Of a DNA stretch of 33,820 nucleotides, positions 7,649 through 16,718 are shown one piece after another. The notes beneath the pieces are model-generated. The model saw only the letters and a list, made by a program, of their open reading frames with translations, searched no databases and was not told the origin of the DNA. Numbering within the stretch: position 1 is the first letter of the stretch; each line of letters starts with the position of its first letter. Source of the stretch: Chloroflexota bacterium. Its GTDB lineage: Bacteria; Chloroflexota; Dehalococcoidia; Lucifugimonadales; QGNO01. The stretch lies in the NCBI GenBank assembly GCA_003228195.2, contig QGNO01000019.1, forward strand, positions 1-33,820, read 5' to 3'. A program made the position numbers and the translations under genes.

Positions 7649-7864
7649 TTACCCTTTGTCGGGTATGCTAGCCCAATTGACCTCTGATGAATCCCCCATA
7701 ATACCTTGTTCGGTTATAGCAGCTCTTATCGATACCAACGTTGAATTGGGATCATTTGTTACTAATTTCCATTCTGGTTCCTCTGGGAGCCAATAAGGAG
7801 ATGTTATTCGTACTACTTTCCTCTCACTAGGGTTTACATATATTCCAATCTTGTCTCTGTCCAT
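7649..7864 (-). CDS. Small hypothetical protein (71 aa)
   Basis: 71 residues, not recognised. The strong Shine-Dalgarno GGGAGG, 5 bases before the ATG, and codon use like its neighbours support a real gene. It begins DRDKIGIYVNPSERKVVRIT, contains a Trp/Pro-rich WLPEEPEW and ends in SIPDKG. No membrane segment, no cysteine. It stands alone, with 126 bases to the cysteine desulfurase start and about 136 bases from the broken gene upstream, where no promoter stands out. Confidence 0.65.
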   Translation of the reverse strand: MDRDKIGIYVNPSERKVVRITSPYWLPEEPEWKLVTNDPNSTLVSIRAAITEQGIMGDSSEVNWASIPDKG

Positions 7865-8000
7865 AAGAATCCTCCCGGAGGGTCATGTTACTCCACTAAA
7901 AACTTAGTTTCAATAATTTCTATGATCCCCGTTGGAAACTATCCTACCATGTTGAATTGGTTTACAACGGTAGTAAGTGTTCGCATATTATAATAAAATC

Positions 8001-8566
8001 TTAGTAACCAAAAATTACAACTCCTCGCGCATTTGTGTAATTTTGTTTTTCAAAAAAAGTAGAGAGTCTGTTGACGGTTTCTTTATAAGGTCTTCCATTA
8101 ACTTTTCCAGATTCATTTTGTCGGAGAATGTTTGGAACCAAAAGGAAAAGGTAGTCCGCTTCTTCACAAATGTGCACCTTCCACAAATCCTTCAGAGCGG
8201 CGTTATTTTGAGTTGTTTGACCTCGTTCTACCTCAATAATAATACCTGTTTTTTCAATTTGCATATAGTAATCTGGGGTAAGTTTACTAACTTTGTATTT
8301 TTCAAATAAACCTTTTTTTGTGATGAGAAACCTGTCTCTTCTGCAAAAGGAGTTATTATTTCCTCAACTTTTTGACTCTTAGTATTTGGTGTATTTATAG
8401 CACTTAGCGAGTCTTGAATTTTTGGGGAAGATAAATAGTCGTGGAACTTTTGGGCAATTTTTTCAATTTTTGCCCATTCAGCAGTCCCTTCATAAGTATC
8501 TTGGATTAGGATCTTCCAATGAATCATTTTTAAGCGTTTCGATAGATTGCGAATATGAGTCACCAA
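8001..8566 (-). pseudogene. Frameshifted PD-(D/E)XK-like nuclease gene
   Basis: Two overlapping minus-strand frames (8566-8228 and 8264-8001) join into one protein of about 188 residues from the TTG at 8566, or 175 from the ATG at 8527, if the frame moves -1 at the seven-A run (T7 at 8313-8319 on the plus strand). The joined product has TPDYYM, then GIIIEVERG, then TTQNNAALKDLWKVHIC and YLFLLVPN. These resemble a restriction-endonuclease-like core (Asp, then Glu-x-Glu in place of the usual (D/E)xK) and its following helix; this reading is from memory of family patterns. The region is visibly more AT-rich than its neighbours, hinting at acquisition. The shift point reads A AAA AAG in the incoming frame, which is also the classic -1 slippery heptamer, so programmed frameshifting is an alternative to decay or a base-calling error. 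Confidence 0.65.
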
Positions 8567-8575
8567 CGTTGAAAA

Positions 8576-10420
8576 CTATTCCACGGTAACTGTCTTGGCT
8601 AGGTTTCTTGGTTGATCTACGTCACAGCCCCTAAGTATAGCAATATGATATGCCAGCAATTGCAGCGGAACCACAGATATAATTGCGCTCAGTAGGTATG
8701 GAGTCTCTGGGATCTCTATGCACTCATCTGCTATGCTTTTTAGACCAGTGTTACCTTCCGTGATTATGGCTATCACCTTTCCTCCGCGAGCCTTTACCTC
8801 CTGGGCGCTTCCTTCCATTTTGTCGTACAGGGCATCATTTGGTGCAACTATGATCACTGGCATTTCTCGATCTATCAAAGCTATCGGGCCATGCTTCATC
8901 TCACCAGCTGGAAAACCCTCGGCGTGAATATAGCTCACCTCTTTGAGCTTTAATGCCCCTTCCAGGGCTACCGGCATATTTATGCCGCGGCCCAAATACA
9001 TAACATTTTCATATTGGAATAGCGTTTGAGCTAATTTGGCTATTTCATTTTCGCTTTGTAAGACTTGCCCAACTAAACGTGGAATAGACGACAGATCTTG
9101 CAGCAGTTGACCCATAAGATCACTGTCGATCAGGCCCCTGCGTTTCCCCAAGTAAGTAGCAATCAGAAAAAGCGCCACCAAAGACCCAGTGAACGTTTTT
9201 GTGCTTGCAACTCCTAACTCTGGACCGACTCCCAAGTGTACCGTTGCGTTGACCATGCGCGTTGCTTGGCTTTCTTGCACATTGCATACAGCTATCTGCT
9301 TACATCCTTTCTGATTAGCTTTTTCTATTGCGGCAAGCGTGTCAGATGTCTCGCCTGACTGACTCACAGCGATTACGAGGGTGTTTTCGTCTAAAACTGG
9401 GTTCCTGTAGCACATTTCAGAACTGTTCTCTACTTCTGTGGGTAATCCTGCTAAGGTTTCAATATAATGGCGGCCCACATGTGCTGCCAATAAACTCGTT
9501 CCCATGCCAGTCAGAACAACTCTATTCAATCGTCTTATTTCTGAATCGGAAAATGGTAAACTCCCCAAATTCACTTCCGGTGGATCTAACGATACCTTTC
9601 CCGCCAAGGTTTGAAACAAAGCATGAGGCTGTTCCATAATTTCCTTGAGCATGAAGTGTTTGAATCCTCCCTTAGCTACGGCGACCTCATCGTACGGGGC
9701 TTTTTGGATTACCTTGTTAATGATTTTCCCATCAAGGCTCTTATGTTGAACTTGATGGGATTGTATGATTGCTATTTCTCCTGGATCAATGTAAGTAACT
9801 TGGGATGTGTGTGGTAGCAGTGCTGGCAGGTCGCTAGCTAAATAAGTTTCATTTGATCCGTAACCGATGGCAAGCCCTCCGGCATTGCCTAGGCGGAATG
9901 CTATCAGCTCATCCGGGTGGCTCGCGTGCATAGCAACGACTGCCTGAGCTCCCTTGATTAGCGTAGCGGCATTGGAAACTGATTCCTCAAAAGTTTTGTC
10001 ATTTAGCATGGACGATTCTATGAGGTGTGCTATCACTTCAGTGTCTGTTTCAGAGGTGAAAGTGTGCCCTTCGCCTTGCAGTTGAATTTTTAGGTTAAGG
10101 TAGTTCTCCACAATGCCATTGTGAACTACAATTACATCGCCATTGCAATCGACTTGGGGGTGTGCATTCGCTTGTTTTGGACGGCCATGTGTTGCCCATC
10201 GCGTGTGCCCAATTCCTACAGTGCCATTAGGGAAATCATTATTCAGAGCTTTGATTAGACCGTCAAGTTTGCCTGGAACCTTATGAATGCTCGAAGCGCC
10301 TGTCCCATCGATAACTGCTATGCCGGAACTATCGTACCCTCTATATTCAAGGCGTTTTAATCCCTCCAACAATATTGGGGTAGCTTGATTCTTGCCTATG
10401 TAACCTACGATTCCGCACAT
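8576..10420 (-). CDS. glmS: Glutamine--fructose-6-phosphate aminotransferase (isomerizing)
   Basis: 614 residues. It makes glucosamine-6-phosphate for peptidoglycan and other amino sugars. The start is the ATG at 10420, because the nucleophilic Cys must follow the initiator Met (MCGIVGYIG); a frame start three codons upstream would bury it. An N-terminal glutaminase domain (GHTRWATHG, VVHNGIVENY) precedes two SIS sugar-isomerase domains (TGMGTSLLAAHVG; SQSGETSDTL; MYLGRGINMPVALEG). The C-terminus DVDQPRNLAKTVTVE is the canonical end. No good Shine-Dalgarno precedes the ATG and the 50-base gap to plsC holds no glmS ribozyme, so regulation by that ribozyme is not supported here. Confidence 0.98.
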   Translation of the reverse strand: MCGIVGYIGKNQATPILLEGLKRLEYRGYDSSGIAVIDGTGASSIHKVPGKLDGLIKALNNDFPNGTVGIGHTRWATHGRPKQANAHPQVDCNGDVIVVHNGIVENYLNLKIQLQGEGHTFTSETDTEVIAHLIESSMLNDKTFEESVSNAATLIKGAQAVVAMHASHPDELIAFRLGNAGGLAIGYGSNETYLASDLPALLPHTSQVTYIDPGEIAIIQSHQVQHKSLDGKIINKVIQKAPYDEVAVAKGGFKHFMLKEIMEQPHALFQTLAGKVSLDPPEVNLGSLPFSDSEIRRLNRVVLTGMGTSLLAAHVGRHYIETLAGLPTEVENSSEMCYRNPVLDENTLVIAVSQSGETSDTLAAIEKANQKGCKQIAVCNVQESQATRMVNATVHLGVGPELGVASTKTFTGSLVALFLIATYLGKRRGLIDSDLMGQLLQDLSSIPRLVGQVLQSENEIAKLAQTLFQYENVMYLGRGINMPVALEGALKLKEVSYIHAEGFPAGEMKHGPIALIDREMPVIIVAPNDALYDKMEGSAQEVKARGGKVIAIITEGNTGLKSIADECIEIPETPYLLSAIISVVPLQLLAYHIAILRGCDVDQPRNLAKTVTVE

Positions 10421-10470
10421 AATTTTCAAATCTAATAATTGTAGGCGGTCTAAAGAATTCCTCAGACAAC

Positions 10471-11109
10471 CTATCTCTTATTACTGTACACACCTCTATA
10501 GTTTTCGGGTAGTAATATGGCAACGCGGCTCATTACCATGTCAGTTAGGGAGTTGAGAAGCGATGGCGTAAGTTTACCCTCGATAGTTGGTAGGCTGAAT
10601 GGATCACCGATGGTCACCTTGAGATGCGTGAGTGGAAAGAACAAGCGTTTAAATGACTTGATGTTCTCGGTCCCGGTTATAGCCACTGGCAGAATGGTTG
10701 CGCTAGCCTTCATCGCTAGGTAGGCTACACCGCTACTTGCTTGACCCATTGAGTGGGGATGCCTGGATCCTTCTGGGAATATGGCTACTACTTCTTCTTG
10801 GTTCAGCTTCTTTATTAACCCTCTAATTAAATCTATCTCTTTGCCATCCTTATCGGCCGGATAGGCCTGCCATTTTCGCATAAACCACCTTGCAATTGGA
10901 CTTCGGAAAAGTTCTCGTTTGGCCACTAGATTAAGTGGTCTATTTATTGCAGCTACGAGTACTGGAGGATCAGCATTAGACTGATGGTTTGCTACTATGA
11001 TTAAGCGGCCACGAGGCGGTATAGCCTCTTGCCCTATAACTTCCCATCTGCCAAAAGTGTAAAAGCAGAATTTTGCGAGTAGTATGCTAGCTTTATATAC
11101 GATGTTCAC
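10471..11109 (-). CDS. plsC: 1-acyl-sn-glycerol-3-phosphate acyltransferase
   Basis: 212 residues. It acylates lysophosphatidic acid to phosphatidic acid at the membrane. The catalytic H-x4-D is NHQSNAD with His42 and Asp47, and the glycerophosphate-binding FPEGSR follows. The N-terminus is a hydrophobic helix (ILLAKFCFYTFG). It starts at GTG and overlaps the upstream cmk stop by four bases (GTGA), so the two are translationally coupled. cmk-plsC pairs are common in bacteria, with Cmk feeding CDP-diacylglycerol synthesis through CTP pools, which supports the calls. Acyl-chain preference cannot be read. Confidence 0.95.
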   Translation of the reverse strand: MNIVYKASILLAKFCFYTFGRWEVIGQEAIPPRGRLIIVANHQSNADPPVLVAAINRPLNLVAKRELFRSPIARWFMRKWQAYPADKDGKEIDLIRGLIKKLNQEEVVAIFPEGSRHPHSMGQASSGVAYLAMKASATILPVAITGTENIKSFKRLFFPLTHLKVTIGDPFSLPTIEGKLTPSLLNSLTDMVMSRVAILLPENYRGVYSNKR

Positions 11110-11777
11110 GTCGGTTCCTTAACTAGTTCTAGTATCCAATTTACCACTTGATCAAGTGATAAATCATCTGTATGTATAATGCGCGCATTCTCTGCAGGTA
11201 CAACTGGCCCAACTGCTCTACTCTTATCTTGAAAATCCCTTTCCTTTAAAGCTCTCAATATATCGTCAAAAGATGGTGGACTGTCGATTTTTGGTTCTTT
11301 ATGGCGCCGCAATGCCCTAATTTCGGGAGACGCAGTAAGGAAAATCTTATGTTTCGCACTTGGAAGCACGACGGTTCCGATATCTCTGCCCACCATGACT
11401 ATAGAATTATCCCTTGCGAGTATACGTTGTTGAATGACCATTTTTTCTCTTACTGCAGGCACTCGAGAGATGCTAGAAACGTGCATCTCTACTTTTGGAT
11501 TGTGTAGATACGGAGTGGAATTCCAATCTCCTAAGTAAACAACTCCCTCCCCGTTATCATCAAAGTTAACTGCAATGATATTTTCGGCTGAGAGTCTCAC
11601 TAATGTGTCCGAGTCGTTTGGGTCGATGTCATTGTTCACCACTGCCCAAGTGAGTGCTCGGTACATTAATCCTGTGTCTAGAAACCTGTAACGAAGATGC
11701 TTAGCGACTATCCGGCCAACTGATGTTTTGCCCGACGCAACTTCGCCGTCAATGGTTATGGCTATAATCTCACACAT
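11106..11777 (-). CDS. cmk: (d)CMP kinase
   Basis: 223 residues. It phosphorylates CMP/dCMP using ATP. The opening ITIDGEVASGKTSVGRI holds the P-loop; the family usually has GPSGAGKG, and the GEVASGKT variant keeps Gly16, Lys17 and Thr18. FLDTGLMYRA for the nucleotide monophosphate site, VGRDIGTVVLPSA and FLTASPEIRALRR (LID region) all match Cmk. ATG start with no strong Shine-Dalgarno. It is first of the cmk-plsC-glmS minus-strand group and divergent from the PAP2 gene across an 83-base region. Confidence 0.95.
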   Translation of the reverse strand: MCEIIAITIDGEVASGKTSVGRIVAKHLRYRFLDTGLMYRALTWAVVNNDIDPNDSDTLVRLSAENIIAVNFDDNGEGVVYLGDWNSTPYLHNPKVEMHVSSISRVPAVREKMVIQQRILARDNSIVMVGRDIGTVVLPSAKHKIFLTASPEIRALRRHKEPKIDSPPSFDDILRALKERDFQDKSRAVGPVVPAENARIIHTDDLSLDQVVNWILELVKEPT

Positions 11778-11860
11778 TTATGTAATTTGTTAACCTCGTT
11801 GGATGTGATTATAAGTGTGTCTACGTCGCCATACAATATTGTTGGTGTTTGTATTGACGA

Positions 11861-12517
11861 ATGTGTATAGTGTCGCTCCTAGTCATGTTTAGCTACAAAC
11901 AAATTATCGCCACTTGTGGCTACGCCTTTCTAATTATCGGAATTATTATATCAGTTTGGGCTGTATCTGAACCTAGATTATCTGGAGACTTGGCAATAAT
12001 AGAGTTGGTTCAATCTATGTCTTCGGATTCAGTAAAGAGCTCAATGAAAATAGCCAGATATCTCGGCGGAGTTAGGGTGAACCTCGTAGTTATACTGCTC
12101 ATGTTTACAGTATTAACGTGGAAGAAATTTTTCAGAACAGGAGTAATGTTCCTTGGTGTAATCCCTGCTAGCCTTGGAATTTACATTTTGAAGGAACTTA
12201 TCAATCGCTCGCGCCCTGACGGCGACTATATATGGATTATTGAGGCTTCAAGCACTGGCAGTTTTCCGAGTGGACACGCTTACCAGACTGCTCTACTTGG
12301 TGTACTGACAGTAGCCTTGTTTTTGCCAATAATTCCTTGCAAAATAATAAGAATCGCCATTGCTTTATTCGTATTTTGTTTAGTGGGTTTAGTGGCCTTG
12401 TCCGGCATATATTTAGGAGTTCACTGGCCAAGTGACATATTGGGGTCATTTGTATTCGTATTTCCTTCAGCAGTCCTATTAATAAGGCTAAGCGAAAATA
12501 ACAACCTGAAGGATTGA
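11861..12517 (+). CDS. PAP2-family membrane phosphatase
   Basis: 218 residues with about six hydrophobic segments. The three PAP2 signatures are in order: KELINRSRP (first motif, Lys and Arg), PSGHAYQ (second, catalytic His) and SGIYLGVHWPSDILG (third, His nucleophile and Asp). The family removes phosphate from undecaprenyl pyrophosphate, phosphatidate or phosphatidylglycerophosphate at the outer membrane face; which of these is undecidable here. The start could be the ATG at 11861 or at 11885; the latter gives the shorter leader MFSYKQ. Its neighbours cmk and plsC are also lipid-related. Confidence 0.92.
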   Translation: MCIVSLLVMFSYKQIIATCGYAFLIIGIIISVWAVSEPRLSGDLAIIELVQSMSSDSVKSSMKIARYLGGVRVNLVVILLMFTVLTWKKFFRTGVMFLGVIPASLGIYILKELINRSRPDGDYIWIIEASSTGSFPSGHAYQTALLGVLTVALFLPIIPCKIIRIAIALFVFCLVGLVALSGIYLGVHWPSDILGSFVFVFPSAVLLIRLSENNNLKD

Positions 12518-12612
12518 AACTCTACGTAGAGGAAATGGCAAATCGTTCTTTTGTTTACCTTTACTGAATTGGTACCCTCTTGATGGCTACTAATCTTTTA
12601 TGAGGAGATGAA

Positions 12613-13506
12613 TTAATGTTCTTTTAAGGACGCTGCCATCTGCCTAAGGATGGTTGTCACATTTGGCTCGTCAATATTGGATTGGGATTGAATTACAACT
12701 CCAATATTACTCCGATTCACCCTTGTGTCCCAATAGAGTGACCACATTCCTTCATATTCCCATTTGGCCATACTTGGTTCTATAAAAGGGCCCATAGCAA
12801 TCGTATCGTCAGACCACTTGCCCTTTATCAGATACCCTTGATTTTCTCTTATGCTTATCTTTTTAACGGCGTCGTGTGGCCTGCGAGGGGAATTGGGGTC
12901 TCCTTGTATAAGGGAGCCATCTTTTGAAAATGTGACAGGAAAAGATATATTTATCTGGTTATTTCCCTCGTCAAATATTAAGTGACCACGTAATCCACTG
13001 ACTTTTGCTTCAACAAATTCTATCCCTTTTGGTAGAAAGGCTGGAAACAGTGCATAACCTAACCGTTCTCTGATTTTAGTTAGTGCCTGTTTATCCAAAG
13101 TAACCTTAATTGATAGTTGAGAGCCCCCCTCGGTCGTAATTAAGTGGTCGCCAATCTGTACATTTGTTGGAACGACGAAACGGCCTTCGCAGGATTTTTC
13201 AAGACAAATGATCGAGCCTGCCTCTTCTCCATTGAACATGGCAGCAAAAGATTTGCTTAGATTGGTAATTTCGTCACCATTTTTGATAACGTACCCATCT
13301 ATTCCAGATATCGTCACGGTACTTCCTGCAGTTATTGAATTGGGTTCTATCTTGGTTAAGATTGGCCAAACAATCTGGGATTCTTTTCCTTTTGGAGAAA
13401 TATCTGGTAGGTCTGATTCATAATTTATAGAAGAACATCCGATTAAAAGGATGGCTAAAGTTAAATAGTAAAAAGACAATATGGAGGATGGCTTCTGGTT
13501 TAACAT
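12613..13506 (-). CDS. Lipoprotein, hypothetical, with possible IPT/TIG-like domain
   Basis: 297 residues. The N-terminus is a lipoprotein signal: hydrophobic LSFYYLTLAILL then lipobox LIGC with Cys24, so it is probably lipid-anchored outside the cytoplasmic membrane. Residues about 50-80 (KIEPNSITAGSTVTISGIDG) read like the first strand of an IPT/TIG immunoglobulin-like domain. The C-terminal part holds LGYALFPAFLPKGIEF and a beta-rich stretch to WEYEGMWSLYWDTRVN. No catalytic motif is visible. It is a single gene convergent with the PAP2 gene and divergent from lon. I do not recognise a named family for the whole chain. Confidence 0.82.
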   Translation of the reverse strand: MLNQKPSSILSFYYLTLAILLIGCSSINYESDLPDISPKGKESQIVWPILTKIEPNSITAGSTVTISGIDGYVIKNGDEITNLSKSFAAMFNGEEAGSIICLEKSCEGRFVVPTNVQIGDHLITTEGGSQLSIKVTLDKQALTKIRERLGYALFPAFLPKGIEFVEAKVSGLRGHLIFDEGNNQINISFPVTFSKDGSLIQGDPNSPRRPHDAVKKISIRENQGYLIKGKWSDDTIAMGPFIEPSMAKWEYEGMWSLYWDTRVNRSNIGVVIQSQSNIDEPNVTTILRQMAASLKEH

Positions 13507-13644
13507 TTCTCAGTCTAAACATAGTGTTTCACACTGGCGGCACTGTCAACATGCGGCGAGGCCAGCTTTACCATTTAAAAAAATGTCTTAAGCCCACTGT
13601 GTGTTAACCTGTACATTCTCTCTAGCGATACCTAAATTCCAGGT

Positions 13645-13650
13645 AGGTGA
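13645..13650 (+). promoter_or_regulatory. Shine-Dalgarno deciding a TTG start of lon
   Basis: AGGTGA lies 7 bases before the TTG at 13658. It favours that TTG over the ATG-like frame start at 13601, whose extra 19 residues (TCTFSLAIPKF and so on) do not look like Lon. Confidence 0.65.
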
Positions 13651-13657
13651 AGATAAG

Positions 13658-16018
13658 TTGGCAGGAAAAAAGAAGATTAAAATCAAAGATTCTGAAGATA
13701 GCTCAGTTATAATTGAAGATATTCCTATTCTTCCTAGACGCGACTTGTTGGCATTCCCAAGACTGATTTCACAGATTGTCGTATTCCGTCCAATCTTTCA
13801 AAGGACTCTTGAGGAAGCCATTGCGAATGAGAGGCGTGTAGTTATCGTCGGTCGTGGGAATGTGGGTAGCCCTGATTTTGAAGCGGATGATTTGTATAAA
13901 GTTGGCACTATGGCTACGGTTGGAAGAATAGTCAAAACCCCAGAAGGGGCCGCTACTGTGTGGGTACAGGGAGACGAACGGGTTCGTATCTTGGAGATTA
14001 CGCAAACCGCACCATTTTATAAAGGTAAAGTGGAGATAATAGCCGAAACATCTGATGATTCTACAGAGGAAAAAGCCTCCATGCGGTCAATCCTGGATCT
14101 TTTTGAGAAATGTGTCCAGCTTTCTAACAATCTATCTTGGGACGTGTATTTGGTTGCATTGAATTCTGAGAAACCGGGGGAACTTGCTGATCTTATAGCA
14201 TCCTCTCTGAGCCTTGAGATGGAGCAAAGGCAGGAGATTTTGGAGACAGTAGAGCCTGTAAAACGTCTAGCGACTGTCAATCTCTTGCTTGCCCATGAAG
14301 TTGAGGTACTTGAAATCCAAGGGCGTATCGAAGATGAGGTAAGAGATTCCCTTGATAAATCTCATAGAGAATATTTCCTACGTGAGCAGATGAAGGCGAT
14401 TCAACAGGAGTTGACGGGTGTGGATCCGCAACAACAAGAAATGGATGTTGTTAAGGGGAAGATTGAAGAATCTGGAATGTCAAAAGTAGCCAAGAAAAAG
14501 GCTTATGAAGAGGCAGAGAGACTTAGCCAAATCTCCAGTGTGTCTCCCGAACACTCCGTTGTACGGACTTATTTGGATTGGTTGATTAATGTGCCGTGGA
14601 AAAATGGCACGAAAGACAACTTGGATATACGGAAAGCCTCTCAGATCTTGGAAGATAACCACTATGGTTTGCCAAAAGTAAAGGAGCGGATATTGGAGTA
14701 TCTGGCCGTCCGTAAGCTTTCCAAGGGGCGTTTGAGGAGCCCGATCCTCTGTTTAGTTGGAGCCCCGGGTGTGGGTAAGACTAGCTTAGGTAAGTCAATT
14801 GCTTTAGCTATGGGTAGAAAATTTGTCAGAATCAGCTTGGGAGGAATAAGAGACGAAGCGGAAATCAGAGGGCATCGCCGGACATATGTAGGAGCTTTGC
14901 CGGGGCGGATAATACAAACTATGAAGCAGGCTGGCACAAAGAATCCACTTTTTATGCTTGATGAAATTGACAAGATTGGCTCAGATTTTAGAGGGGATCC
15001 TTCGTCAGCTCTTTTGGAGGCACTGGATCCTGAGCAAAACGCATCCTTTAGTGACCACTACCTCGAGGTTCCTTACGATTTGTCACAGGTAATGTTTGTT
15101 TGTACCGCTAATGTATTGGACCCTATTATTCCCGCTTTACATGATCGTATGGAAATGATTGAGCTACCTGGTTACACGGAAGAAGAAAAGCTGCAGATCG
15201 CTAGGAAGTTCCTATTCCCCAGGCAACTTGAAGAACATGGTCTCACCGACGATGATTTACGATTTTCCGATAATGGGATTCTTAGAATCGTAAGAGAATA
15301 TACGAGGGAGGCTGGAGTACGTAACTTGGAGAGAGAAATCGGAGCGATATGTCGTAAGGTGGCGAGACGAGTTGCTGATGGACAGAATGGTAGAGTCCTC
15401 GTTACTCCTCAATCTCTGGCAAGATATCTTGGCCCTCCCAAATTCACCTGGGGCGTTGCAGAACAAAAAGATGAAGTAGGAGTTGCTACGGGAGTTGCTT
15501 ACACACCAGCTGGGGGAGATATTCTTTCTATAGAAGTGGCTTTAATGAAAGGTAAAGGTAACCTGATGCTGACTGGGCAACTTGGTGAAGTCATGAAGGA
15601 ATCTGCCCAAGCTGCGTTGAGTTACTCTCGAGCCAGGTCACGAGATCTTCAACTTAAGGAAGGATATTTTTCTTCCAAGGACATACATATCCATGTTCCT
15701 GCAGGTGCGATGCCAAAAGAAGGTCCATCGGCTGGGGTGGCACTGACCACTGCCCTGGTTTCCGCTGTAACAAACCAACCGGTTCGTAGAGATATAGCGA
15801 TGACAGGAGAGATCACATTAAGAGGAAAAATACTGGGAGTAGGTGGCATTAAAGAGAAAGTATTAGCGGCCCATAGGGCAGGGATAACATCTTTCATATT
15901 GCCAATAGAGAATCGTAAAGACATTAGCGAAATTCCAAGAAAGGTAAGAAGAGACATCAAATTCATTTTTGTGAAAGACATGGAGGAAGTTTTAGAATTA
16001 GCTTTGAGGAGATCTTGA
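13658..16018 (+). CDS. lon: ATP-dependent Lon protease
   Basis: 786 residues from the TTG, close to E. coli Lon (784). An N-terminal substrate-binding domain (PILPRRDLLAFPRL on) and a coiled stretch with DEVRDSLDKSHREYFLREQM lead to the AAA+ module. Walker A GAPGVGKTS is at about 368-376, Walker B LFMLDEIDKIG near 430. The C-terminal serine-lysine protease has the dyad Ser691 in GPSAGV and Lys734 in GGIKEK, 43 residues apart as in E. coli. It degrades misfolded and regulatory proteins in the cytoplasm. All motifs are intact and the gene is single, with the CvpA-like gene 78 bases downstream on the same strand. Confidence 0.98.
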   Translation: MAGKKKIKIKDSEDSSVIIEDIPILPRRDLLAFPRLISQIVVFRPIFQRTLEEAIANERRVVIVGRGNVGSPDFEADDLYKVGTMATVGRIVKTPEGAATVWVQGDERVRILEITQTAPFYKGKVEIIAETSDDSTEEKASMRSILDLFEKCVQLSNNLSWDVYLVALNSEKPGELADLIASSLSLEMEQRQEILETVEPVKRLATVNLLLAHEVEVLEIQGRIEDEVRDSLDKSHREYFLREQMKAIQQELTGVDPQQQEMDVVKGKIEESGMSKVAKKKAYEEAERLSQISSVSPEHSVVRTYLDWLINVPWKNGTKDNLDIRKASQILEDNHYGLPKVKERILEYLAVRKLSKGRLRSPILCLVGAPGVGKTSLGKSIALAMGRKFVRISLGGIRDEAEIRGHRRTYVGALPGRIIQTMKQAGTKNPLFMLDEIDKIGSDFRGDPSSALLEALDPEQNASFSDHYLEVPYDLSQVMFVCTANVLDPIIPALHDRMEMIELPGYTEEEKLQIARKFLFPRQLEEHGLTDDDLRFSDNGILRIVREYTREAGVRNLEREIGAICRKVARRVADGQNGRVLVTPQSLARYLGPPKFTWGVAEQKDEVGVATGVAYTPAGGDILSIEVALMKGKGNLMLTGQLGEVMKESAQAALSYSRARSRDLQLKEGYFSSKDIHIHVPAGAMPKEGPSAGVALTTALVSAVTNQPVRRDIAMTGEITLRGKILGVGGIKEKVLAAHRAGITSFILPIENRKDISEIPRKVRRDIKFIFVKDMEEVLELALRRS

Positions 16019-16096
16019 AAGAAATTAGATGACATTACTAGTTGTTTAAACTGAGGCGGTTCTTTGTGGAGTGAACCACTGCCACTGGATTTTTCG

Positions 16097-16687
16097 ATGA
16101 TGATAAATAATTGGTTCGATTTAGTAATAATCGTGGTTGCTGTTATAGGGCTGGCCATAGGCTGGCGCGTGGGTTTGTTGGGGATCGTCTATTACACGAT
16201 AGGGGTATTTGCTGGACTATTTATAGCCTCGAACTTTAGCGATGATATTGGCGGCTGGTTTAGTCAACAAGGTGCAACTGGAGCGTTCGCTACTGTGCTT
16301 GCCTATGTTTCAATTATCATTGGCGTATTTCTCGGAGTACAGTTGGTTAAAAGTGGCACCAAAAAATCTTTGAAATTCATTTTCTTGGGATGGGTAGATT
16401 CAGTAGGCTCCATAGTGGTAGGGATCATTTTTGCATTTGGTTTGTCAGGAGCTCTTATATTAGGCGTTGCACGTTTGTGTAGTGATCTTCCATCAGAAGG
16501 GGCAGCAGGTACGATTGTGGAAATGACAGGATTCCGAGGTGATCTTCAAAATGTTATGGTTCACTCCAATTATGTAGGCTTTTTCATTGACTTCACACAT
16601 GATTTACCAGGCTTCTGGAAAGGTTTCATACCAGGAGATTACAACACGGCTTTAGTCGAGATTGCGTCGTTGAAAAGGCTAAGATGA
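16097..16687 (+). CDS. cvpA: CvpA-family membrane protein
   Basis: About 196 residues from the ATG at 16097; a TTG at 16064 would add 11 residues, but family members start right at WxDLVI, as in MMINNWFDLVIIVV. Four hydrophobic segments are visible: about 7-30, 33-52, 65-85 and 105-130. The glycine-rich GWRVGLLG is the family's hallmark. CvpA proteins are inner-membrane proteins linked to colicin V production in E. coli and to envelope homeostasis; their chemistry is unsettled. It follows lon on the same strand. Confidence 0.78.
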   Translation: MMINNWFDLVIIVVAVIGLAIGWRVGLLGIVYYTIGVFAGLFIASNFSDDIGGWFSQQGATGAFATVLAYVSIIIGVFLGVQLVKSGTKKSLKFIFLGWVDSVGSIVVGIIFAFGLSGALILGVARLCSDLPSEGAAGTIVEMTGFRGDLQNVMVHSNYVGFFIDFTHDLPGFWKGFIPGDYNTALVEIASLKRLR

Positions 16688-16718
16688 TGAAATTCATGGA
16701 AATGACAAAGGGCGTAAT

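Noticed and set aside
7977-8309. Open frame of 110 codons on the plus strand, Phe-rich
   Set aside because: It is antisense to the nuclease-like gene; the runs of Phe and Lys arise from the AT-rich complement.
10421-10470. glmS ribozyme upstream of glmS
   Set aside because: Only 50 bases separate plsC and glmS, too short for the ribozyme core, and no matching fold is seen.
12520-12531. 12-bp perfect palindrome CTCTACGTAGAG
   Set aside because: It has no loop or T tract and could occur by chance; no terminator or operator can be supported.
15649-16158. Open frame of 169 codons on the minus strand
   Set aside because: It is antisense to the conserved 3' end of lon and the CvpA start; composition only mirrors lon codons.
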